In this document: positions 21,183-31,508 of the stretch, piece after piece | Position numbering within the stretch: the stretch's first letter is position 1 | How the letters are laid out: each line of letters starts with the position of its first letter | DNA from: an uncultured Pelagibacteraceae bacterium | GTDB lineage: Bacteria; Pseudomonadota; Alphaproteobacteria; Pelagibacterales; Pelagibacteraceae | Assembly: GCA_902595635.1 (NCBI GenBank) | Contig: CACJQT010000004.1 | Location: 1-64,000, forward strand | Direction: 5' to 3' | Length of the DNA: 64,000 nt | The notes under the pieces: model-generated | The model's database searches: none | The model's input: the letters and a program-made list of their open reading frames with translations, nothing else | What the model was told of the DNA's origin: nothing | Translations under genes and position numbers: made by a program

Positions 21183-23021
21183 TTAGTGTTGCTTACCAAG
21201 TATTGTCTTACCTGATGGAACACGAACTTCGTCTACCATTTGCTGTGTAGCTTTATCTGGCTCTTCAGTCATTAAACTTACTACAACCATTACAACTAAA
21301 CAGACCGACGCTCCGATTATACCGAATCGTAAATGGTCAATACCTAACCAAGGTGCATTACCCATAAACTTAGGATACACATAAATTAGATAAGCTGTTC
21401 CTGATGCAAGACCCGCTATCATACCTGCTATTGCTCCTTGTCTTGTTGCTCTCTTCCACCATACACCAAGTATTAATGGGAAGAACAATCCTGACATTGC
21501 AAAGTCAAATGCCCAAGCAACTGCACCAAGGATACTAGTGATCCTCATTGATGCAATGTATGCTCCAGCAGCACCAATAACTATTAGAAGTGCTCTAGCA
21601 ACTAACAATCTCTTTCTTACATCCGCTTTTGGATCAATGATTTTGTAATAGATATCATGTGATAAAGCGTTTGCGATAGCAAGAATTAGACCATCAGCAG
21701 TTGACATCGCGGCAGCCATTCCTCCTGCAGCAACTAGTCCAGAGATTACGTATGGTAATCCAGCAACTTCAGGAGTTGCTAGTACAACTACGTCACCTCT
21801 CATAAACCATTCATTTAACTGAAGAATACCATCTCCGTTAAAGTCTGCTATGAAGGCTTGTTTTACATTAATCCAAGCATTTACCCACTCAATTTGCATA
21901 ATTTCAGCAATTGGTTTTCCAATAATACCTGTTGGTAAGTTTGGATCTATTAGTGAGATTTTGGATAATGTTGCAAGCATTGGCGCTGAAGTATAAAGCA
22001 ATGCAATAAAGAATAGTGACCATGCCACTGATTTTCTTGCAGCTTTAACACTTGGAGTAGTGAAGTATCTCATTAAAATGTGTGGTAAAGAAGCTGTTCC
22101 TACCATCATACATAGTGCTAATGAAATAAACTTCCATGCAGCCATTCCACCTTCTGGCACACCTGCGTGTGATACAGCGATAGATTTTAGACCACCTGGT
22201 ACACCTGCAGCTTTAATGTCTGCAGCAGCATTTTTAACTAATCCAAATTGCGATTCAAGTGCACCTAATCTAGCTACTTCCTCACCTAACATAAAGTGTG
22301 GAAAGAAACCAAATCCTGATTTGTTACTAATCCAGAATACTGGAATTAGATAAGCAATAATCAATACTATGTATTGTGCAACCTGTGTCCAAGTTACCGC
22401 TCTCATTCCGCCTAGCATTGAACAAAGTAAAATACTTACTAGTCCAACCCAAACTCCTAATTCAAATGGAATACTTAGTGCTCTTGATGCGATTGTTCCT
22501 GTTGCGTTAATTTGAGCTGTTACATAAGTGAAAGATGCCAATGTTAAAACAACTACGGCACAGAACCTTGCGAAGTTTCCGCCATATCTTGTTCCAATGA
22601 AATCTGGCACAGTATAACATCCAAATTTTCTTAAGTATGGTGCTAAAAGTGATGATACTAAAACGTATCCCCCAGTCCATCCGACTAAGAAAGCCATATA
22701 AGTATAACCACCAAAGTAAATACCACCAGCCATTGCAACGAATGAAGCACCTGACATCCAGTCAGCTGCAGTTGCCATTCCGTTAAATACTGTTGGTACC
22801 TGTCTTCCAGCAACATAATAAGCGTCGACCTGTACAGTTCTAGATAGATATCCAATTATGGCATATATACAAACTGTAAAGGCGACAAACAAAATACCAA
22901 TTGTTTTTGCGGTCATACCTGCTTGCTCTGCTATTGCCATCAAAATGATGAATATAAAGAAGCCTCCAGTATATGTTCCGTAAATTTTTGGTAGGTTGTC
23001 AATAAAATTGCCTTTAAACAT
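21183..23021 (-). CDS. Sodium:solute symporter (SSS family, acetate/ActP-like VC_2705 type)
   Basis: AYYVAGRQVPTVFNGMATAADWMSGASFVAMAGGIYFGG; paired with a DUF4212 gene. Confidence 0.9.
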   Translation of the reverse strand: MFKGNFIDNLPKIYGTYTGGFFIFIILMAIAEQAGMTAKTIGILFVAFTVCIYAIIGYLSRTVQVDAYYVAGRQVPTVFNGMATAADWMSGASFVAMAGGIYFGGYTYMAFLVGWTGGYVLVSSLLAPYLRKFGCYTVPDFIGTRYGGNFARFCAVVVLTLASFTYVTAQINATGTIASRALSIPFELGVWVGLVSILLCSMLGGMRAVTWTQVAQYIVLIIAYLIPVFWISNKSGFGFFPHFMLGEEVARLGALESQFGLVKNAAADIKAAGVPGGLKSIAVSHAGVPEGGMAAWKFISLALCMMVGTASLPHILMRYFTTPSVKAARKSVAWSLFFIALLYTSAPMLATLSKISLIDPNLPTGIIGKPIAEIMQIEWVNAWINVKQAFIADFNGDGILQLNEWFMRGDVVVLATPEVAGLPYVISGLVAAGGMAAAMSTADGLILAIANALSHDIYYKIIDPKADVRKRLLVARALLIVIGAAGAYIASMRITSILGAVAWAFDFAMSGLFFPLILGVWWKRATRQGAIAGMIAGLASGTAYLIYVYPKFMGNAPWLGIDHLRFGIIGASVCLVVMVVVSLMTEEPDKATQQMVDEVRVPSGKTILGKQH

Positions 23022-23278
23022 TAATCATCCTCCTTTTCGGTAAAACCAAACTCTTCATCGATTTTTTCCTGTCTATTTGCAAACCAAAAAATTAGGACCA
23101 CAAATGCAATGATGGAACCTTGCGCACACATGTAATACGCTAATGGATATCCCATAAAACTTGAAGTGTTTAGGTCAGAACCAAACATGAAGATCAGATA
23201 ACCGAAAACAAACCAAATAATTAATGTAATTATCATTAATCCTTTGGTTTTTTCCCAGTGCTTTTCTTTGTTTGACAT
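23021..23278 (-). CDS. DUF4212 family small subunit of the symporter
   Basis: HWEKTKGLMIITLIIWFVFGYLIFMFG...PLAYYMCAQGSIIAFVVLIFWFANRQ. Confidence 0.9.
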   Translation of the reverse strand: MSNKEKHWEKTKGLMIITLIIWFVFGYLIFMFGSDLNTSSFMGYPLAYYMCAQGSIIAFVVLIFWFANRQEKIDEEFGFTEKEDD

Positions 23279-23389
23279 TATTTTAATCCTCCCTATAGGT
23301 TAAAGATATAATTCATACTCATTTAATGTGATAATTAAAGGGTAAAAAATGGCATATATTTATAGTAAAAGTAGTAATATCGGTTCTAA

Positions 23390-24019
23390 ATGGGCATTAA
23401 ATACAAATTAAAGCTCAAAGATTTGAAATTTGAGTATTTAAAGGAATATTTCATTCCATTCTTAAAATATTTCAAAAAAACAAAAAAAATCGAAAATTAT
23501 TCCGATCTGAAAGAATTTATTCAAAAAAAATCTGCATGGGTAAGTCAGGTCACTCTATATGGATATCTTAAAACAAGAATGGGAGCAAAATATGTATTGA
23601 TGTTCGAAGATGAGATATTTTTAGGATCGATTAACAAAGCTAAATGGAACATCTACTCAGTTGCTTTACAAGATCTTACATTTTATGCGATTTCTTTTTT
23701 AAAAAATATTAGAAATCAACATGACACTGAAAAAGCAAATGAAATATATTTTCAGATTTTGGATAATGAACTTAAAAAAAATGAAATGCCAAATGAAATA
23801 TATGAAAATGCAAAAAAAAAATTTCTTGAAAGATATCAAAACATCAATTGGAATGAGTACCATGATTCATTACCTTTTAATACTAGTGCTTTATCTTTAT
23901 ATGAATGGTCACCAATAGCTGAAGAGTTAAAATCTTTAGACAAAAAAATAGTTTTAAATTCTATGATCTTGAAATGGGATAATGTTAAAAAGGAATTTAT
24001 TGAATTAATAAATTTTTAA
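23390..24019 (+). CDS. Hypothetical protein
   Basis: 209-aa ORF, no recognised domain; overlaps the acs 3' end by 4 nt. Confidence 0.6.
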   Translation: MGIKYKLKLKDLKFEYLKEYFIPFLKYFKKTKKIENYSDLKEFIQKKSAWVSQVTLYGYLKTRMGAKYVLMFEDEIFLGSINKAKWNIYSVALQDLTFYAISFLKNIRNQHDTEKANEIYFQILDNELKKNEMPNEIYENAKKKFLERYQNINWNEYHDSLPFNTSALSLYEWSPIAEELKSLDKKIVLNSMILKWDNVKKEFIELINF

Positions 24020-26037
24020 GTATTTTTTCTATTTTCAACTAAGCTTTTTACTACACTTGGATCTGCCAAAGTTGTTGTGTCACCTAATTGGTCATGTTCA
24101 TTTGCTGCAATTTTTCTGAGAATTCTTCTCATAATTTTGCCTGATCTAGTTTTTGGAAGTCCAGGCGAAAATTGAATTAGATCTGGTGTAGCTATCGGAC
24201 CAATTTGTTTTCTTACCCATAGCTTTAAATCTCTCTCTAAATCTAAAGTTGACTTTTCTCCCACATTTAAAGTAACGTAACAATATAAACCATTACCTTT
24301 AATATCATGTGGATATCCGACCACGGCAGCTTCTGCTACTTTTGGATGAGCAACAAACGCACTTTCTATTTCGGCAGTTCCAAGATTGTGACCTGAAACA
24401 ATAATTACATCATCAACTCTTCCTGTGATCCAGTAATATCCATCTTTATCTCTTCTGCATCCATCTCCTGTAAAATATTTACCATCAAATTGAGAAAAAT
24501 ATGTATCAATGAATCTTTGATGATCACCATAAACTGTCCGCATTTGACCAGGCCAAGATTGTGCAATACACAAACGACCTTCTGCCTCTCCTTTTAAAAC
24601 TTTTCCATCTTTATTAACTATTACAGGTTTAATTCCGTAAAATGGTTTTGTTGCTGAACCTGGTTTTAAATTTATAGCACCAGTTTGTGGACTGATTAAT
24701 ATTCCACCCGTTTCTGTTTGCCACCAAGTATCAACAATTGGACAATTAGAATCTCCAACAGTTTTATAGTACCATTCCCATGCTTCTGGATTGATTGGTT
24801 CTCCTACTGTTCCTAATAATTTCAAAGTTTTTCTTGATGTTTTTTTAACAGGCTTATCACCTTCTCTCATCAAAGCTCTTATTGCTGTAGGAGCAGTATA
24901 AAAAATATTTACTTTATATTTATCAACTATTTGCCACCATCTTGAGCTATCAGGATAAGTTGGAATTCCTTCAAACATTATAGTTGTTGCTCCATTTGAT
25001 AATGGTCCATATATAATATAACTATGTCCGGTTACCCATCCAATGTCAGCTGTGCACCAATAAATATCTTTAGGTTTATAATTGAATATGTATTGATGGG
25101 TCATTGATGCGTAAACCATATACCCACCGGTCGTATGCATCACTCCTTTTGGTTTTCCCGTTGATCCCGAAGTATACAAAATAAATAAAGGATCCTCTGC
25201 ATTCATTTCCTCGGGTTCACATTTATTTGATACTTTTTTTGTCAATTCGTGGTACCAAACATCTCTTCGTTCATCCCAATTTATTCTATTGCCAGTTCTT
25301 TTAACAACAACACATTTTTTTACATTTGGACAATTTACTAAAGCCTCATCAGCTATTGATTTTAATGGAATTATTTTTCCACCTCGTACTCCTTCATCAG
25401 CTGTAATTAGATAATCAGATTCACAATCGTTTATTCTTCCAGAAATACTATCTGGAGAAAATCCTCCAAAGATTATGGAATGCACTGCTCCTATTCTTGC
25501 ACAAGCTAACATAGTATATGCAAGTTCTGGTATCATAGTTAAATAAATAGTTACTCTATCACCTTTTTTGACCCCTAATTCTTTAAGACCATTTGCAGCT
25601 TTAGAAACTTCTTTGTGTAATTCTTTATAAGAAATTTTCTTTTGAACTTTTGGATCATCACCAACCCATATAATCGCCGTTTTATCTTTATTTTTTTTTA
25701 AGTGTCTATCAATACAATTTACTGATGCATTAAGAGTACCATCATAAAACCATTTTATTTTAACATCTGATTTACTATATTTGACATCTTTAATCTTTGT
25801 ATATGGTTTTATCCAATTAATTCTTTTTCCTTCTTTTTTCCAGAAGCTATCATTATCTTTTATTGAAGCTTTATATTTTTTTTCGTACTGAGATTTATTT
25901 ACTAGAGCTTTGCTAATCCAGTCTTTCTTTGTTCTATATATAAGTTCTTTTTCTTGCTTTGGCGCAAAAGACTTTACCTTAGATTTCCTTTTGGCGATTA
26001 CTTTTTTCTTTTTTTTTTTAGTTTTTTTTTTGGGCAT
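24016..26037 (-). CDS. acsA: Acetyl-CoA synthetase with lysine-rich N-terminal extension
   Basis: [50 protein letters not shown]. Confidence 0.96.
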   Translation of the reverse strand: MPKKKTKKKKKKVIAKRKSKVKSFAPKQEKELIYRTKKDWISKALVNKSQYEKKYKASIKDNDSFWKKEGKRINWIKPYTKIKDVKYSKSDVKIKWFYDGTLNASVNCIDRHLKKNKDKTAIIWVGDDPKVQKKISYKELHKEVSKAANGLKELGVKKGDRVTIYLTMIPELAYTMLACARIGAVHSIIFGGFSPDSISGRINDCESDYLITADEGVRGGKIIPLKSIADEALVNCPNVKKCVVVKRTGNRINWDERRDVWYHELTKKVSNKCEPEEMNAEDPLFILYTSGSTGKPKGVMHTTGGYMVYASMTHQYIFNYKPKDIYWCTADIGWVTGHSYIIYGPLSNGATTIMFEGIPTYPDSSRWWQIVDKYKVNIFYTAPTAIRALMREGDKPVKKTSRKTLKLLGTVGEPINPEAWEWYYKTVGDSNCPIVDTWWQTETGGILISPQTGAINLKPGSATKPFYGIKPVIVNKDGKVLKGEAEGRLCIAQSWPGQMRTVYGDHQRFIDTYFSQFDGKYFTGDGCRRDKDGYYWITGRVDDVIIVSGHNLGTAEIESAFVAHPKVAEAAVVGYPHDIKGNGLYCYVTLNVGEKSTLDLERDLKLWVRKQIGPIATPDLIQFSPGLPKTRSGKIMRRILRKIAANEHDQLGDTTTLADPSVVKSLVENRKNT

Positions 26038-26051
26038 GGGTTATTAATTTT

Positions 26052-26465
26052 TCAGATACTACCCATCTTCAAAATAATTTTCCAGCATTTAGTGTCAATT
26101 GGCATGACAGACAGTCTGCTTTGTTTTATTAGTGCAATATCTTTTAAATCTTTATTTTTTTTAATGTTTTCAAGAGAAACAGGTATTTTTAGTTTACTTT
26201 TATACTTAACTTTTACTGCTACAAATCGCTTATCTTTATCTGTTGGGTCAATAAATGCTGTTTTAATTACTTCAACAATTCCAACGATTTCTTTACCAAT
26301 ATTTGAATGGTAAAAAAAACAAAGATCACCCTTTTCCATTTTTTTCAAATTATTTGCTGCTTGATAATTTCTTACCCCATCCCAATTAGCTCCTTGACTT
26401 CCAGCTTTAATTTGTTGATCAATAGACCAAACATCCGGTTCTGATTTAAGTAACCAATAATTCAT
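26052..26465 (-). CDS. EVE domain protein
   Basis: MNYWLLKSEPDVWSIDQQ...WDGVRNYQAANNLKKMEKGDLCFFYHSN. Confidence 0.93.
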   Translation of the reverse strand: MNYWLLKSEPDVWSIDQQIKAGSQGANWDGVRNYQAANNLKKMEKGDLCFFYHSNIGKEIVGIVEVIKTAFIDPTDKDKRFVAVKVKYKSKLKIPVSLENIKKNKDLKDIALIKQSRLSVMPIDTKCWKIILKMGSI

Positions 26466-26480
26466 ACTGTTGAATTGAAA

Positions 26481-27386
26481 CTAGACATAAACATTTTCCG
26501 TTATTCTATTTACAATATATATTTTACCTTTTTCTACTTTCAATATTTTTTTGTTCATTGTGTCAATTATAAATTCATTCGAAATTTTACAATTATTCCT
26601 CTTTATTGTGTTTCCAATTTTAAATCTTTCTTTTCCAGTTATCTTAAAAAAATTATCATTTGATCTATGAGTCATATGTTCAGGATGGTTAATAATTGGC
26701 TCTGAAAAAATCCACCAAAACACTCTACAATAACTTTTATCTAGCCATTCAACTTTTAAATTTTTTCTTGCGGTAGACGAATAATTAAAAGTATAATCAA
26801 GTAATTGATCATCTGGAGCTCTAGGGTATCTAATTATATTTTCTAACCATTCATTTAAAAGATTGATAGTTGAATCATTATCCGAGAAATATGCCACTCC
26901 ACCACTTGAGAAAAGTTGTCTTTCTTTACTTGGATTATTTAAAAGTTTTACACTTATACTATTTATATAGTAGATATTTTCTACTTCTCCTCTTTCAGAA
27001 TTTATTTTGAGTTTTATTGGCAAGTATCCATCATTTTCGGAGTCCTCTAACCAATTATATATGGCAAAATCTATATTTTTTTCTCTCAGTGCATAAAATA
27101 ATTTTGGTTCTTTCTCCAAAACTAAATCACAATCTAAAAAAATAATTGGTATTTTAAATTTTTTTAACATCTTTAACACTAGTTTAGGCATACAATAGTT
27201 TATATCATTAGATCCTTTCTCACTTTTTGAATAATGAATGGTTGGAACTTCAAATACTTTATAATTAAGATTAAAATTATTAAGTGAACTTATTAATCTG
27301 TCAGCTTTATCCTTATAATTTTGGGTAAAAAAACTTACTATCAGGAAGTCTTCTCCTTCTAGTAGATTTTCTTTATAAATTTTCAC
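26481..27386 (-). CDS. Putative nucleotide-diphospho-sugar transferase-like protein (GTG start)
   Basis: Pattern LIVSFFTQNYKDKADRLISSL...IPIIFLDCDLVLEKEPKLF with DxD-like DCD; no firm family. Confidence 0.5.
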   Translation of the reverse strand: MKIYKENLLEGEDFLIVSFFTQNYKDKADRLISSLNNFNLNYKVFEVPTIHYSKSEKGSNDINYCMPKLVLKMLKKFKIPIIFLDCDLVLEKEPKLFYALREKNIDFAIYNWLEDSENDGYLPIKLKINSERGEVENIYYINSISVKLLNNPSKERQLFSSGGVAYFSDNDSTINLLNEWLENIIRYPRAPDDQLLDYTFNYSSTARKNLKVEWLDKSYCRVFWWIFSEPIINHPEHMTHRSNDNFFKITGKERFKIGNTIKRNNCKISNEFIIDTMNKKILKVEKGKIYIVNRITENVYV

Positions 27387-28459
27387 TAAAGTTCAACTCC
27401 AGCACCTTTTAGAAATTTTGCATTCTCGTCCAAAGCCAATCTTGGATTTGCATTTAAATCTAAACTATCAAAATTTTTTATTTTATATTTTTCTAATCCA
27501 ACCATCGCGATCATTGCTGCATTATCCCCGCATAAACTTAGGTCTGGAAATATTGGTTTAAAATTATTCTCTTCACTGACATTTGTTAATTTATTTCTTA
27601 TTCCACTGTTTGCAGCAACACCACCAGCTACAACAAAGTTATATTTATTTGTCGTATTTAATTTCTTGAATTCTTCAAATGCTTTTTCAGTTTTAACATG
27701 TAATATTTCTTCTATAGTTTTCTGAAATGAAGCAGCAAGATCAAATTTCTCTTGTTCATTTTTTAGCTCTTTTGATGTTCTTAAAATAGCTGTTTTGAGT
27801 CCTGCGAAAGACAAGTTGCAACCTCCTTTATCTAGGATAGGTTTTGGTAATTTAAATTTATTAGGATCACCTTTTTTTGCAAATTCTTCTAGTTTAGGAC
27901 CTCCAGGAAATTCTATCCCTAAAATCTTTGCTGTTTTATCATAGGCTTCTCCTAGCGCATCATCAATGGTTGTCCCTAATCTTTTATAATCACCTAAGCC
28001 ATTTACACTTAAATATTGAGAGTGACCTCCAGATATTAGCAAAAGTAAATAAGGATATTCTAGTTTTGTGTGTAATTTTGGACTAAGTGCATGTCCTTCC
28101 AAATGATTAATACCAATGAAAGGAATTTTTAAAGTAGATGCCATGCCCTTTGCAAAATTTAAACCAACACTGAGACATATTATTAATCCAGGACCAGATG
28201 TGCACGCTATTCCAGAAATTTCATTAATCTTTATTTTACTTTCAAGAATAGCTTTATTTGCTATAAAATTTATTTTTTCTACATGTGATCGTGCAGCGAG
28301 TTCAGGGACAACTCCACCAAATTCTCTATGAATATCAAATTGACTAGATACCACGTTTGATAATATTTCTGGTATATCATTACCGGTATCCTGAACTAAT
28401 GCAACAGCAGTTTCATCACAACTTGTTTCTATTCCTAGAATTATTGATTTTTTAGTCAT
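27386..28459 (-). CDS. tsaD: tRNA N6-adenosine threonylcarbamoyltransferase TsaD
   Basis: ILGIETSCDETAVALV, INHLEGHALSP, VAGGVAANSGIR. Confidence 0.97.
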   Translation of the reverse strand: MTKKSIILGIETSCDETAVALVQDTGNDIPEILSNVVSSQFDIHREFGGVVPELAARSHVEKINFIANKAILESKIKINEISGIACTSGPGLIICLSVGLNFAKGMASTLKIPFIGINHLEGHALSPKLHTKLEYPYLLLLISGGHSQYLSVNGLGDYKRLGTTIDDALGEAYDKTAKILGIEFPGGPKLEEFAKKGDPNKFKLPKPILDKGGCNLSFAGLKTAILRTSKELKNEQEKFDLAASFQKTIEEILHVKTEKAFEEFKKLNTTNKYNFVVAGGVAANSGIRNKLTNVSEENNFKPIFPDLSLCGDNAAMIAMVGLEKYKIKNFDSLDLNANPRLALDENAKFLKGAGVEL

Positions 28460-28518
28460 AAATTAATTTTTTATAATTATTACAATTAATCTATAAGATT
28501 GTAATAAAAATAAGTTTT

Positions 28519-29430
28519 ATGAAAAAAAAAACTCTAACAATTGGAACAAGAGGTAGCAAGTTAGCATTAATTTACGCAGAAAAAGTAAAAAATGAATTAA
28601 ATAAAATTTTTCCAAATGAAATAAAACTAAAAAAAATAGTAACAACCGGGGATCAAAAACAAGACCAAAGGTTGTCCGATATAGGTGGCAAAGGATTATT
28701 TGCGGAGCAAATTGAAAAAGAATTACTTAATGAGAATATTGATATTGCTGTGCATGCATTAAAAGATATGCCAACAATTGAAACAGAAAGTCTTTTGACA
28801 AACAATTTTTTAAAAAGAAATTCACCAAATGAAATATTAATTAGCAAAAACAATACAAAATTTGACGATCTAGCACCTAACTCTGTAATTGGCACTTCTT
28901 CCTTCAGAAGGGAATTTCAATTAAAGAATAAAAGATCTGATTTAAAATACGAATTAATCAGAGGAAATGTAGATACAAGAATTCAAAAATTAGAAAATGG
29001 TGAATTTGATGCAATACTACTTTCAAAAGCTGGCATAGACTCATTAAAATTACAAAATAAAATCACACAAGAATTTAGTGTTGATGAACTCGTACCTTGT
29101 GCTGGACAAGGAATCATTGCAATACAATGTAAAAAAAATGATAGTGATATTATAGATTTGCTAGAAAAAATTAATGATATTGAAACTAGAATTTTAGCAA
29201 ATGCTGAAAGAGAGGTTTTGAAAGTTCTAGAAGGAGATTGTGATACAGCAGTAGGGGTATTTGCAAAAATTACTGGTGGAAATGTAGAATTGGTAACCGA
29301 ACTCTTTTCTGTAGATGGAAAAATAAGATATTTTATTAGAGAAACAGTAAAAAAAGATAAAATAGAAACTGCTAGTAGAATGATTGGAGAGAAACTTAAG
29401 TTGCAATCAAAAGGTTCTTATAAAAATTAG
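28519..29430 (+). CDS. hemC: Porphobilinogen deaminase (hydroxymethylbilane synthase)
   Basis: TIGTRGSKLALIYA; VLEGDCDTAVGVFA. Confidence 0.96.
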   Translation: MKKKTLTIGTRGSKLALIYAEKVKNELNKIFPNEIKLKKIVTTGDQKQDQRLSDIGGKGLFAEQIEKELLNENIDIAVHALKDMPTIETESLLTNNFLKRNSPNEILISKNNTKFDDLAPNSVIGTSSFRREFQLKNKRSDLKYELIRGNVDTRIQKLENGEFDAILLSKAGIDSLKLQNKITQEFSVDELVPCAGQGIIAIQCKKNDSDIIDLLEKINDIETRILANAEREVLKVLEGDCDTAVGVFAKITGGNVELVTELFSVDGKIRYFIRETVKKDKIETASRMIGEKLKLQSKGSYKN

Positions 29431-29431
29431 T

Positions 29432-30130
29432 ATGCATATTTTATTAACCAGACCATTGGATGATAGCAAAGAATTAATATTAAAATTTAGTTCATTGAAT
29501 CATAAAGTTTCGTATTTACCTTTGTTGCAAATTAAAAAGAAAGAAATACCTGAAATAGATCTTAATCAATTTAAAGCAATTATTTTTACTAGTGCTAATG
29601 CTATAAAAAATTTAGATATTTCAAAAATTGATAAAAATATTTTTTGTTTTTGTGTTGGTATTGCAACTGAAAGAAAAGCAAAAGAATTAGGTTTTCAAAA
29701 TATATACTGTGCAGACGGAAATGTAAACAATCTTAAAGAGTTAATACTTCAAAATTTTGATCCTAAGATTGGATCAATGCTATATTTAAGTGGAGAAATT
29801 GTTTCTTATAATCTTGATCAAGACTTAATTTCAGAAAACTATGTCATCAAGCGAATTATAAATTATACTGCAATACCCAATGAAAATTTAAGTGATGATT
29901 TTTTAAAAGATATCAAATCTTCTGTGCCAGAAATTATTTTTATATATTCTGAAAATAGTGCAAAGGCTTTTTACAGTTTAATAAAAAAATATAATTTAGA
30001 TAATATTTGGATGGAAACTAACCTTATGTGTATGGGTGAAAAAGCATCATCAGTATTAAATAACATTAAATGGAAAAAAATTTTTCTTTTTAACCCTGGT
30101 GAAGAGGAGTTTTTGCTATATAAAATTTAA
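29432..30130 (+). CDS. hemD: Uroporphyrinogen-III synthase (start revised from ORF track)
   Basis: MHILLTRPLDDSKELILKFSSLNHKVSYLPLLQI; downstream of hemC. Confidence 0.85.
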   Translation: MHILLTRPLDDSKELILKFSSLNHKVSYLPLLQIKKKEIPEIDLNQFKAIIFTSANAIKNLDISKIDKNIFCFCVGIATERKAKELGFQNIYCADGNVNNLKELILQNFDPKIGSMLYLSGEIVSYNLDQDLISENYVIKRIINYTAIPNENLSDDFLKDIKSSVPEIIFIYSENSAKAFYSLIKKYNLDNIWMETNLMCMGEKASSVLNNIKWKKIFLFNPGEEEFLLYKI

Positions 30131-30132
30131 AA

Positions 30133-31218
30133 ATGGACGTTTTAAATAAACTTAATGAGCTATTTTTATCTGTTTGGAAGCAGGGTATTCTTGGGGTAGA
30201 TTTCTTTCAGATAATAGTAGGTCTTGGAATATTTGTATTATTTTTAATATTTAGAGGTCTAATCAGCAAACTTGTAATAAAAAAATTGGAATTAATTTCA
30301 AAAAGAACAACCAATAAATTGGATGATACTTTTGTAAAATCTATGGAAGGTCCTGCCAGGTTTCTTCCAATTGTTCTCGGTTTCTTTTTTGCCAGTTACT
30401 ATATGTCATTTGATAATGAGACTAGGGGTTTCATAGATAATGTTAACAGAACCTTAATAACAATTTTAATATTTTGGATAATACATCAGATAATTGAGCC
30501 TATATCGTATATTTTAAGTGGATTAGATAAAGTCCTGACAAAAGAATTAATAGGCTGGATTATAAAGTCTCTTAAAATTTTAATTTTAATTTTAGGTGCA
30601 GCTGCTGTTCTTGAGTTATGGGGAATCAAAATTGGACCAATAATTGCAGGATTAGGTTTATTTGGAGTAGCAGTAGCATTAGGAGCACAAGATTTATTTA
30701 AAAATTTAATATCTGGAATTTTAGTATTAGTTGAAAAAAGATTTAGAATTGGTGATTGGATTAAAGTTGAGGGAGTTATCGAAGGGGTTGTTGAGAACAT
30801 TGGTTTCAGATCAACTGTTATAAGAAAATTTGATAAATCACTGGCTATTATTCCTAATTTTCAATTTGCAGAAAATGCAGTGATTAATAATACAAGAAAG
30901 ACTAACTGGGCTATTAGTTGGATAATAACTCTTCAATATGACACTACAATTGATCAATTGAAAACAATAAGAGACGAAATTGAAGATCACATAAATAAAG
31001 GTGATGATTATGACCAATCTGTAGGAGTCGCTGTAAGAATTGATAAGTTTTCAGATAGCTCGATTGATATGTATGTTAGATGTTTTACAAAAACAAATAG
31101 TTGGACCAATTATTTACAAGTAAAAGAAAATTTGGCACTTGAAATAAAAAAAATTGTTGAAGGTAAGGGAGCTGCTTTTGCATTTCCAAGTCAGTCTATT
31201 TATGTTGAAAAAAAATGA
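30133..31218 (+). CDS. MscS family mechanosensitive channel
   Basis: AGLGLFGVAVALGAQDLFKNLISGILVLVEKRFRIGDWI. Confidence 0.94.
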   Translation: MDVLNKLNELFLSVWKQGILGVDFFQIIVGLGIFVLFLIFRGLISKLVIKKLELISKRTTNKLDDTFVKSMEGPARFLPIVLGFFFASYYMSFDNETRGFIDNVNRTLITILIFWIIHQIIEPISYILSGLDKVLTKELIGWIIKSLKILILILGAAAVLELWGIKIGPIIAGLGLFGVAVALGAQDLFKNLISGILVLVEKRFRIGDWIKVEGVIEGVVENIGFRSTVIRKFDKSLAIIPNFQFAENAVINNTRKTNWAISWIITLQYDTTIDQLKTIRDEIEDHINKGDDYDQSVGVAVRIDKFSDSSIDMYVRCFTKTNSWTNYLQVKENLALEIKKIVEGKGAAFAFPSQSIYVEKK

Positions 31219-31505
31219 TTGCTATATTTTATTTAGCTCTTCAAATTTTAAAACTTTATTCATATGTTGTAATTGCCAATGTCGTTATAAGTTGGTTGGT
31301 CGCTTTTAATGTAATAAATACAAGCAATCGGTTTGTATATTTAATATTAGATTTCACTTATAAAATGACAGAACCGATTTTAATGAGAATTAGAAGATTT
31401 TTACCTAACCTTGGCGCTTTTGATATTTCTCCTATCGTACTTCTTTTGTTGATATGGTTCTTAGAAATGTGTATGAAACTCTACATTGCACCACTAATAT
31501 TTTAA
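31215..31505 (+). CDS. YggT family membrane protein
   Basis: VVIANVVISWLVAFNVINTSNRFVYLILDFTYKMTEPILMRIRRFLPNLGAFDISPIV. Confidence 0.92.
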   Translation: MIAIFYLALQILKLYSYVVIANVVISWLVAFNVINTSNRFVYLILDFTYKMTEPILMRIRRFLPNLGAFDISPIVLLLLIWFLEMCMKLYIAPLIF

Positions 31506-31508
31506 TAA

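Noticed and set aside
23721-23918. 65-aa ORF overlapping the hypothetical gene 23390-24019
   Set aside because: Lys/Met-rich out-of-frame translation of an A-rich coding region.
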